Assembly: GCF_036884655.1 (NCBI RefSeq)
Contig: NC_088345.1
Coordinates: 35,851,501-35,915,500, forward strand
Source of the DNA: Musa acuminata AAA Group
Taxonomy: Eukaryota; Streptophyta; Magnoliopsida; Zingiberales; Musaceae
Reading direction: 5' to 3'
DNA length: 64,000 bases
Below the pieces are notes generated by a model. The model saw only the letters and a program-made list of their open reading frames with translations, made no database searches and was not told the DNA's origin. Each line of letters opens with the position of its first letter. Positions within the stretch are counted from its first letter, which is position 1. Positions 33,103-42,111 of this stretch are shown here, in pieces. The position numbers and the translations under genes were made by a program.

Positions 33103-34270
33103 CAGTGCTACGGTCGCTGCGTTGGAGGAAGAGTAGCTGCCTTGTTTCTATCGCTGCATAGGGTGAGAGCGCCGGGGTTAGAAGGCGACTACGTTGATGT
33201 GGCTGCAGTTGGGGTTGAGGCAAGGCAGTGTACTTGCTGCAGTTGCTGCATTTGCTGTTGGAGGGCGATTGCTGCAAAATGAGGGGTTGGTCGTTGGCCG
33301 GGAGCGACGGCGGTGGTTACAATCGGCGGCTACGGCAGCAGAGGGTGCCACTGTTTTTGTTGCTACGTACTTTGTTTTTTTCGCACCACCGAAGGAGTTG
33401 GCCGGAAGGATCACGAGCGGTTGAGGAGAAGGCTGCGGTGGCTAGTAGTAGCGGTGGTCGCTGGCCGGAGCACAGCATTGGCGGTGGAGAAAAAGGCAGC
33501 GAGCGTCGTCGTTGGCTGGGAAGTTGCGATGCTGGAGATGGGAAACAGGGTGCTCTGTTTCTATCGCACAACAGCCAGAGCCACTGGCATGCTGGCAACG
33601 ACGGTGCGACGGTGATCATGAGGCCGAGAAGCAGCGGCAACGGTGGAGAAGGAGTCGGCGGTGTCACGGTTGGGAACAAGGGCAACCGGTGAGTTGCCCT
33701 ATTTCTGGCACTACAGATGCAGAGCAAGGAGGATCAGCTGCTGGGAGGCATGCGGCGGTCATCGCACGGTGGCCCGCAGCGGTGATGGGTCGGCTGGGCA
33801 GCGACGGCGCTGGAGGGAAAGAGGAGTGCTGGAGGCGACGCGGCTGGTGGAGGCGCGACTACGATCGACGAGGGGCTGTGGCAACAAAGGAACTCTATTT
33901 TTGCAACTGTTGCAATGAGGGGCTGCCACCCAAGGGGGGTGCATGGCTAGGGTTGCGGCTAGGAGGCGGGAGCGGCAGCGATGGTGGCGCGGTTGTGGCA
34001 GCATCGCCGATGGTAGAAGTGACGAGGGGGTTGGTCCGCTAGCCGGGAAGCAGTGGCCGTGGTCCTTCTCGCTCAAGCAGGGTGGAGCATCAAGGAGGGA
34101 AGGCTGCTGGCTGGGGAGCAGCGGCGACGGTGGTCGCTGACCGGAATGCAGTGGCTGTGGTGGGGCTGACCGAAAGCAGGGGGGGCAGGGGCCCCTTTCG
34201 ACCAGATGGGCTTCAAAGGGGAGAGGATGTGGTTGTGGCGGGTACGACGCAACGAGGAGGGGACGTTGCT
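33103..34270 (-). mobile_element. C2 5' leader, continued beyond D
   Basis: GC-rich leader like C1's 16393-17325, read on the minus strand toward C2 gag. From about 33970 inward it becomes one arm of a large inverted repeat with the C3 leader. Many overlapping ORFs here (including a 293-codon one across 33759-34640 on the minus strand) have no domain and are products of GC-rich repeats. Confidence 0.65.
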
Positions 34271-34730
34271 GGCTGGGGAGTGGCGGCCGCGACCCTTCTC
34301 GCTCGAGCGAGATGCGTGCAGCGAGGTCGCTGGCCAGGGGGGGTGGAGGGCAGCGGCGACGGTGGTGGCTATCGGTTGGGCAGCAGCGGCGGCGGGTGGG
34401 GAAGCAGGGGTGGCAGCGGCTTACCCGCCACAACGTCCCCTCCTCGTTGCGCCGTACCCGCCACAACCACATCCTCTCCCCTTTGAAGCCCATCTGGTCG
34501 AAAGGGGCCCCTGCCTCCCCTACTTTCGGCCAGCCCCACCACAGCCGCTGCATTCCAGCCAGCGACCACCGTCGCCGTTGCTCCTCGGCCAGCAACCTTC
34601 CCTCCTTGATGCTCCACCCTGCTTGAGCGAGAAGGACCACGGCCGCTGCTTCCCGGCTAGCGGACCAACCCCCTCGTCACTTCTACCGTCGGCAACGCTG
34701 CCACAACTGCGCCACCATCGCTGCCTCTGC
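33970..34730. repeat. Large inverted repeat joining C2 and C3 leaders
   Basis: The arms, about 33970-34270 and 34430-34730, are reverse complements with few differences. For example, GGTGGAGCATCAAGGAGGGA at 34081 pairs with TCCCTCCTTGATGCTCCACC at about 34599-34618. The centre is near 34350, with an unpaired spacer of about 160 bp. Beyond the arms the match continues with gaps into 33103-33960 and 34730-35290. Confidence 0.85.
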
Positions 34731-35345
34731 TGCCCCCAGCCACACCACCGTCACTGCCTTCCCTTAGGTCGCAACCGTCGCAGCTGCAATCGCTCGACCT
34801 CCCCTCTTCGTGGCGACCACAACAGAGTAACTTTGCATTTTTTTTTACCACAGCCACCAATCACCACAATTCTTGGCCAGCAACCACTGCCGCCGCTGCT
34901 CCTGGCCAACGACTAACCCCTCGTTCTATAGCAGCCGCCCTCCAACAGCGAACGCAGCAACCGCAGCAAGTATGCTGCCCTGCCTCAACCCCAGCAGCGC
35001 ACGCAACACCGATTCTTCTTCTTAACCCCGGCCGCTTCAACGCACCTCCCCCTTGTTTAGCATATTCTGCCACAACCGCAGGTTGCCATCACCATAGGTT
35101 GCCATCACTGTAGCCTCAACCCCGCTGCTCGACGATCACCCCTTGGGTCGCAGTAGCTGCAGTCACATCGACGCAGTCACCTTCTAGCCCTGGAGCTCTC
35201 ACCCTACACAGCGATAGAAACAGGGCAACAACTCTTCCTCCAACGTAGTGACCACAGCACTGCCTTGGCGTCCACCTCCTCGGCAACTTCGCATCAATAG
35301 TGTTGATGCCCTTGACCGACACTAGAAATAGGAGTTGAGATTACA
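34430..35345 (+). mobile_element. C3 5' leader
   Basis: The plus-strand counterpart of the C1 leader (reverse complement of about 16400-16900), including the A/T run near 34838-34850 and the sequence around GTTGATGCCCTTGACCGACA (about 35301) found before each C gag. It has no LTR or PBS of its own at its 5' end, because it meets C2's leader head to head. Confidence 0.7.
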
Positions 35346-35348
35346 GTT

Positions 35349-36520
35349 TTGCAGTCTTACGCAATGGCTACTAATAACTCGGTGGAAGCACAAATGAAAG
35401 CGTTGGAAATCAGAATTGAGAACCGACTGCAAGAAACACTTAATGATTTCAAAAAGAGCCTACTGGAGAGTCTCAACAAATTTCAACAAAATGGGGGCTC
35501 AAGTTCTACATTGCACAGATCTGAAAATACAAGGCCCCAAGATTGTGACACAAATTACTCGTACATGAAGATGGAATTTTCGAGATGGAAAGATGGAGAT
35601 CCAACCAATTGGATCTCTGAGGCAGAAATTTTTTTTCATTTTCACAGAACCCCAGAAGAATCCAAGTAGAAGTGGCCTCAATCCAGCTCGAGGGAGATGC
35701 ACTCCAGTGGCACGAGTGGTATAAAACTTTCTACGGAGTTCCTTCGTGGGAGTAGTTCAAAAGAGGACTTCTTGTTCGCTTTGGCCCATCCGAATATGAG
35801 AATGTTGATTGCCAGCTTGCCAAAATTTGTCAGACTTCTACAGTGTTAGAATATCAGAGTAGGTTTGAAAAATTATCAAATCAAGCCAGAGATTGGTCAG
35901 ACTGACAACTTTTGGATACATTTATTGAAGGGCTTATTCCAGAGATCCAGTGTGAACTTAAGGCTCGTCAACCGCGCACTATGATAACTGCGATCTCATT
36001 TGCAAATCTACATGAGAAAAAAATTGGCAAGGAAAGATCAGCAAGGGATTTGTACTATGATGAAAATTGGAGTATAGAGCACCGATGTAAACAATGGCAA
36101 CTTCTAATGATTGAGCCAATTAGAAAGGAACCGGAAGTAAAAGAGCTGGACTCCAATTATAAAGGTATGAAAACCGATGAAGATATTAAAGCCATCACAC
36201 ATACAGTACATGTATTGGCTAGCTACACTAACCCACAAACTATGAAAATCGGAGGAACTTTGAACCATCAACCTATCACTATTTTGATTGATACAGATAG
36301 CACTAATAATTTTATGGACAGGAAAGTTACAGCCTAATAAGCCCACCACATTGAAGGCTGTGATATATTCGAAGCTGATGGACGAATTTTAACTTATGAT
36401 AGTAAAGGCCAAGAATTTCTTGCAATGATTACTACACTTAAAGATCGACCTATTGCTTACACTATCAGAAAGTGGAGACCATACTTACTTGATCAACGGG
36501 TTGTGATGCGTTGCAGATAG
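35349..36520 (+). pseudogene. gag: gag-protease of C3, broken
   Basis: It starts MQSYAMATNNSVEAQMKALE (ATG 35349 or 35364). The Gag core is FSRWKDGDPTNWISEAEIFF. A frameshift near 35665 follows, then LEGDALQW-like sequence, stops near 35753 and 35900, and an open piece 35912-36337 (LIPEIQCELKARQPRTMITA). The protease motif ILIDTDSTNNFMDR near 36290 has DTD where DTG is expected. A short tail (KWRPYLLDQRVVMR) follows, then the terminal pol codons KFPEIDAAQP near 36549. There is no RT or integrase. Confidence 0.8.
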
Positions 36521-36606
36521 CCTATGACTAAAGTGCTAAAAGATAAGTTCCCCGAGATTGATGCTGCTCAGCCTTGAGGACAAGGCTGATTTGAAGAGGG
36601 AGGAAC

Positions 36607-37011
36607 TGTTAGGAACTTTTTTCTGAGCTTTTGAATAATGTTTATTGAGTCTGTTTAGTCCAGTTGTTTATTGAATCAGTTTGGTTCAGTTAGAGTCAAG
36701 TATAGGTTTATTTAATATTTATTTACTATTAGAGTTCAAGTCCTGATGGACTATAGGTGGAACTCTATAAATAGGGATGTAACTGCTTTTTTTAGTAATC
36801 TATGAAAAATATTATTCCGTCTTTTGACAAACCCTAGGAGGCTGATCCTCTCGAAGTGATCAAGGAGGGCCGATCCCCTCGAAGCGATCAAGGAGGGTCG
36901 ATCCCCTCGAAGTGATCAAGGAGGGCCGATCCCCTCGAAGCGATTATTATCATCGCCATTTTTCTCCATTTTCTCCCCTTTCTTCCACGATAAGATCTTA
37001 GAGTCTTATCA
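36607..37011 (+). mobile_element. 3' LTR of C3
   Basis: TGTTAGGAACTTT...TCTTATCA, 405 bp. It is longer than the C1 LTRs because of three to four copies of a roughly 29-bp unit GATCAAGGAGGGCCGATCCC... at about 36838-36948. The TATA box is 36766-36774. It is followed directly by PBS TGGTATCAGAGC (37014-37025). Confidence 0.88.
36838..36948 (+). repeat. About 29-bp tandem repeat in the C3 LTR
   Basis: Units of GGCCGATCCCCTCGAAGCGATCAAGGA type, three to four copies, against one or two in the C1/C2 LTRs and three in the next LTR (about 37490-37565). Confidence 0.75.
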
Positions 37012-37253
37012 ATTGGTATCAGAGCGACGATAAGACCTTAGGGCCTTATCATTTGGTATCAGAGCGATGATAAGACCTTTAGGGTCTTATCAATTGGTAT
37101 CAGAGTGGCGATAAGACTTTAGGGTCTTATCATTTGGTATCAGAGCGACAATAAGACCTTTAGGGTCTTATCATTTGGTATCAGAGCGACGATAAGACTT
37201 TAGGGTCTTATCAATTGGTATCAAAGCGACGATAAAACTTTAGGGTCTTATCA
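37012..37253 (+). repeat. Six tandem PBS plus LTR-end units (40-41 bp)
   Basis: Each unit is ATTGGTATCAGAGCGACG followed by ATAAGACTTTAGGGTCTTATCA, i.e. a tRNA primer site plus the last 20-24 bases of the C LTR. Six consecutive units fill 37012-37253. The LTR-end half is itself a hairpin (GATAAGAC...GTCTTATC). Further single or paired units lie at 14723-14766, 17286-17340, 37623-37720 and 37826-37880. Confidence 0.88.
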
Positions 37254-37255
37254 AT

Positions 37256-37622
37256 ACTATTATGAACCTTTTTTTGAGCTTTTGAATAATGTTTATTGAG
37301 TCTGTTTAGTCTAGTTGTTTATTGAATCAGTTTGGTTCAGTTAGAATCAAGTAAAGGTTTATTTAATATTTATTTATTATTAGAGTTCAAGTCCTGATGG
37401 ACTCTGGGTGGAACTCTATAAATAGGGATGTAACTGCTTGTTTTAGTAATCTATGAAAAATACTATTTTGTCTTTGGACAACCCCTAGGAGGCCGATCCC
37501 CTCGAAGTGATCAAGGAGGGCTGATCCCCTCGAAGCGATCAAGGAGGCCGATCCCCTCGAAGCGATCATTATCATCCCCATTTCTCCCCTTTCTTCCACG
37601 ATAAGACTTTAGCGTCTTATCA
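37256..37622 (+). mobile_element. Second C-type LTR (C4), plus strand
   Basis: TATTATGAACCTTTTT (mutated start) to GTCTTATCA. It is parallel to 36607-37011 with small differences, followed by PBS TGGTATCAGAGC at 37625-37636. No internal gag lies between it and the preceding LTR, only the PBS array. Confidence 0.8.
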
Positions 37623-37880
37623 TTTGGTATCAGAGCCTATGATAAGACTTTAGGGTCTTATCATTTGATATCAGAGCGACGATAAGACTTTAGGGTCTTA
37701 TCAATTGGTATCAAAGCAGCGATCCTTGACGTTCTCGCTGTGTTGCCATAGCTATCATTAAAAAAAAAATGCAAAGTTACTCTGTTGTGATCATCCCCTT
37801 TCTCTTCTTCTTTTTTATAATAAGACTTTAGGGTCTTATCATTTGGTATCAGAGCGACGATAAGACTTTAGGGTCTTATC
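37623..37880 (+). mobile_element. C4 leader fragment and LTR-end units
   Basis: Two to three PBS/LTR-end units, then a short leader piece containing TTGCCATAGCTATCATTA and an A run. This matches 17235-17260 of C1 in reverse, and two more units follow to 37880. The right edge abuts copia integrase coding of B'. Confidence 0.7.
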
Positions 37881-38830
37881 AGTTCATTCAACATGGTTCT
37901 TGTCATTTCTTACAAATTTCTATTCTTTCTTTCTACTACTCCATTTTGTTGAGGATTTCTTGGAGTAGAGAAGTTGTGGTTGTATCCATTAGATTAACAA
38001 ATTTTTTGAAAATTATGGTTTTAAAATTCACCACATTGATCACTTCGAATTGACGAAATCATAAAACCCTTTTCATTTTGAACACATTTACAAAACTTAG
38101 AGAAATACCTAAAGCATTCACTTTTGTATGTCAAAAAATAAGTCCATGTGTATCTACTATAATCATCTATAATGACAAAAGCGTATTTGCTACCTCCTAA
38201 GCTTGATGTAGAAATTGGTCCGAACAAGTCCATATGGATCAATTGCAAAGGTCTAGAGGTGCTTATTTGATTCTTAGGTTTGAAGTTACTTTTTATTTGT
38301 TTTCCTAATTGACAAGCATCACGCACATTATCTTTGACGAACTTGATATGAGTAATTTCTCTTACAAGTTCGTTAGATAAAATTTGGGTGATTAGTTTTA
38401 TGCTAGCATGACCTAATATCCTATGCCAAAGCCAAGCATCATCATTCAAAATTGAAAAACATATTTCATTGCAAAGATCATTAATGTTAATGGTGTATAT
38501 GTTATTTTGTTTTAATGCAATCATAGATGTGTTTTTGTGTGATTTTTCAATAATGCAAGCATTAGATTCAAATTTAACAATATATCCTTTATCACACAAT
38601 TGACTAATGCTCAAGAGGTTATGTTTTAAACCATTAACTAACAAAATATTTTCAATAAAGAAGTTAGATTTGTTACCTATGGTTCCTTTGCCAATAATTT
38701 TACCCTTGTTGTTGTCTCCGAATGTGATATATCCTTCGTCTATGCTAGCGAGCTTAGAGAATTGAGATGGACCTCCAGTCATATGCCTTGAGCATCCACT
38801 ATCAAGGTACCATCTCTTGCTCCTAGCTTG
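37881..38830 (-). pseudogene. pol: Copia protease-integrase of B', broken
   Basis: On the minus strand it starts with the protease motif WYLDSGCSRHMTGG (about 38770-38815), then the spacer to the integrase zinc site (WLWHRILGHASIKLITQIL...DACQLGKQ). The first Cys of the usual CxxC is replaced by Arg (NVRDAC). The integrase core has HMDLFGPIST (first Asp) and IRSDQCGEF (second Asp). The frame is lost near 38021, then PQQNGVVERKNRN (catalytic Glu) is readable near 37940. It is cut at 37880 by C-group DNA. The continuation into RT is not here. Same-family RT lies at 13346-14558, also on the minus strand. Confidence 0.85.
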
Positions 38831-38845
38831 TGATGGTATACATTT

Positions 38846-40432
38846 CTACAAAAAAGGATGATTTTTAGGTACCCATTTGACCTTGGGTGCCTCAAAAATC
38901 AATCTAAATTGCTTATCATGTTGCATTGAGTTATTTGAGGTTCTTTTAGGAACCCAAATCAATTTATGTGGTCTACATTTCTTGAATGAACAATGATAAG
39001 CTATATGCCCAAATTTACAACAAAAGTTGCATTTCTTTTGGGGTGAAACATGCAAGGTAGGGCCTTTAACAAAAGTGGTTGGATTATGGTGAGATCTACT
39101 CACAAATCTGATTCCATCTTTTCTATGAACGTGACCCTTGTTGGCAAGGATCATGTTCAACAACTTACTACCAACTTCAAATTTCTTCGAGGTATCTTTA
39201 AGTAGCAAGTTTTCCTTTTAAATTATTTCTAAATCATAGTATTTCGTACATGGAGCTAAACTATCACTATGCTCAATTTTTAATTTATCAAAATTACTAA
39301 CAAAAGAATCATGCTCCTTTTTTAACAATTTATATTTTTTACTAATTGTTTTGCATTCATCAAATAAATCATGAGAATCATTTAATAATTCATCAAATGA
39401 TAAATTTACATTAATTAAACTTGATACCTCGTCTCCAATGGCCATTAGTGCATAGTGAGCAACTTGCTTGGTGTTGATAGACTCCTCTTCTTCAGATGCG
39501 CTTGAGTCATCCCATGTTGCTTTGAGCGCCTTCTTTTTGGGTGTCCTCTTCTTTGCTTAGGGACATTCACTCTTATAGTGTCCCGATTTCTTATATTCGT
39601 AGCAAATTACTTAATCTTTCTTGGGTTCCAGTTTATTTTTAATGTTATTTTTAAATTTATTTCTTTTAATAAATTTTTTGAATTTCCTTGTTAAAAGTGC
39701 CAAGTAATAATCAAAGTCCTCATCATTTGAGTTTTCTCTCAAGTGGTCTTCTTGTCTTCTTAGTGCCATATCCTTCCTGTTCTTTCGAAGGGTGTCCTCA
39801 AGCTCTTCATGAGTTTTGCATGTCATTTCATAGGTCATTAGTGACCCAATTAATTCTTCAAGAGGAAAGTTATTTAAATCTTTAACCTCTTGAATGGCCG
39901 TGACTTTAGGGTCCCAACTTTTTGGAAGGGATCTTAAAACTTTATTAACGAGCTCAAAATCCAAAAAACCTTAACCAAGTCAGTTTAGACCATTGACGAC
40001 ATCCGTAAAACGGGTGTACATGTCTACAATGGTTTCACTCGGTTTAATTCGAAATAATTCATAAGAATGTACTAAAAGGTTGATTTTTTACTCTTTTACT
40101 CTACTAGTTCCCTTGTGCGTGATTTCAAGTGTTCGCCAAATATCAAAAGCCGTTTCGCACGTAGAAATCCGATTGAACTCATTTTTGTCTAAAGCACAAA
40201 ATAAGGCATTCATAGCCTTTGCGTTTAAAGAAAAATACTTCTTCTCCATATCCGACCATTCGTTCATCGGTTTAGAGGGAAGTTGAAAACCATTTTCAAC
40301 GATATTCCATAAATCCAAATTCATAGAAATCAAGAAAACTCTCATTCGAGTTTTCCAATAAGTGTAGTCCAATCCGTTAAACAACGGTGGACGAAAAACC
40401 GATAAGCCCTCTTGAAAGCCATAAAGAGCCAT
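38846..40432 (-). pseudogene. gag: gag of B' (copia, SIRE-like), broken
   Basis: It starts at ATG 40432 (MALYGFQEGLSVFRPPLFNG), with LDYTYWKTRMRVFLISMNLD, NAKAMNALFCALDKNEFNRI and CETAFDIWRTLEITHKGTS. A break near 40085 is followed by LRSLPKSWDPKVTAIQEVKD and FPLEELIGSLMTYEMTCKTH. The first zinc-knuckle region near 39560-39610 is damaged. The coiled-coil-like part (FDECKTISKKYKLLKKEHDS) and an intact second knuckle CNFCCKFGHIAYHC (about 39000-39045) follow. The stop at 38846 is in frame with the downstream protease. It is collinear with the Gag of A. Confidence 0.85.
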
Positions 40433-40468
40433 TTCTCAAGGGTGTAAATCCGAAATGAGAAATACCGG

Positions 40469-40480
40469 GCTCTGATACCA
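40469..40480 (-). other. Primer binding site of B'
   Basis: Minus-strand TGGTATCAGAGC, exact, two bases from the LTR end. Confidence 0.88.
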
Positions 40481-40482
40481 AT

Positions 40483-42111
40483 TGTTAGGATCAGAGCGGC
40501 ACTAAGAGGGGGGGTGAATTAGTGCAGCGGATTAAAACTTTGGTTTCGGAAAAATCTTTCGCACGATAACAAACAATATCAATGAGAACCGATTTGGAAG
40601 CTTGAAAACTTAGAGACGTATGGAAGCGTAATGACTGAGTAAAGAAATTTGCAGTATGTAAATGACAAGATTAGGATGCAAACCAGATAACACAGTAGTT
40701 TTAAAGTGGTTCGGTCAAAATGACCTACATCCACTTGCGAAGCCTTCTTCGAGGAGGCTCCCAACATCCACTAGCAAATCTCTTGTAGGGGAAGGACTAA
40801 TACCCCTCTTACAACCTTTTACAAGTGGTTCACACTCTTACAAATTTTTGAATAGAAAGAAGGAGGTGAACACTCAAAGCAATTGAAGAAAAAAACTTGC
40901 TAAAGACTTTGCTAAGACTTTTGGCTCACTCTCTTGCTTCTCAAAGGTTGTAATCTCAGCTGAGATTTGAGGGGTATTTATAGGCCTCAAGAGGATTCAA
41001 ATTTGGGCTCCAAATTTGAATTCTCGTGGAGTTCCCGATGCTGGCGGTGCCACCGCTTGTAACTGTCAAACGTTGACAGTGCTGGGCGGTGCCACCGCCC
41101 AGCCCAAGCGGTGCTACCGCCCAGCTCTCGGGCACTGGGCGGTGCCACCGCCCAGCCCAGGCGGTGCCACCGCCCAGCTCAGGCGGTGCTACCGCCTACA
41201 GTGTTTTCAGCCCAACTACAGTGTTTTCAGCTCACTAGTTGGGCTTCAATCTTGCCCTAAACTAGTCCGAACTTGGGCCCAATTAGCCCCTACTTGGGTT
41301 ATAGGATTAACACCTAATCCTAACCCTAATTAACATGCTAACTACGAATTTAAAGACATTTTCTAAGCTATTACAAAGTCCGTAAGTCAAGACTTCTTCC
41401 GGCGAACTTCCGACGGTCTTCCGATAAACTCTCGGAAACCATTTTGCGGACTCCCGGCAAGCTCCTAGACTTCACGATTTGATCTTGGCGAGTTCCAACG
41501 AGCTTCTTCGGTAAGCTCCGATCTTTCTCGGTGAGCTCCGCGAACTTCCAATGAACCTTCCGGCGAGCTTCCGAAAAACCCTTCAACAAGCTCCCTACTT
41601 ATTCTCGGCTAGTTCCGGTAGCATTCCCGACGAACCTTCGGACTTCCGTCAAACTCTCGAACTCCCAATGAATCCTTCGCGCTTGACTCCGCACTTTGTT
41701 TCACTTTATGTCTTCATCATTATCGTAGTTAATCCTGCACATGCAAGCCAAAACTCTACTCCGATCTAGACAATTATTACAATGCGAATCGACATTCCGT
41801 TGCCCAGCACGTCATTGGTTGGCGCTTCGTCCGATTCTTCAGCGCATCATCCTCTCTTGTGGCTTGTTGCCCAATCGATGGTTGACCTCCGCAACCCCGA
41901 TATCCTTGGCGCAATTCCGCTCTCCTTGGCCCGATGCCCGACGTCCGAAGCTTTCTGTCGTCCAATATCCTGACGTGATCTCCTCCGGCGCAACGTCAAT
42001 TCCTCCTGCGTTAACTGTCTAATCCTGATCGAGTAGACCTGCATTACTCAAAATGCAGTTAAACATCTAAACACAATCAATTAGTTTCATCATCAAAATC
42101 CGAGATTCAAC
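40483..42111 (-). mobile_element. LTR shared by B' (5') and F (3')
   Basis: Plus-strand TGTTAGGATCAGAG...GATTCAACA, 1629 bp. The PBS of B' lies on the left and the PPT of F on the right (42112-42127), so two elements share it. The TATA box is at 40975-40983. U3 GGCGGTGCCACCGCC repeats (at least six) lie at 41044-41205, more copies than in the F 5' LTR. Confidence 0.88.

Noticed and set aside
33759..34640. A 293-codon minus-strand ORF and many others in 33200-35300
   Set aside because: They cross the large inverted repeat and GC-rich C leader. Both strands are open in several frames, with no domain, so they are compositional.
37014..37025. tRNA gene at TGGTATCAGAGC sites
   Set aside because: Only the 12-base primer complement is present, repeatedly next to LTR ends. 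No cloverleaf can be formed.
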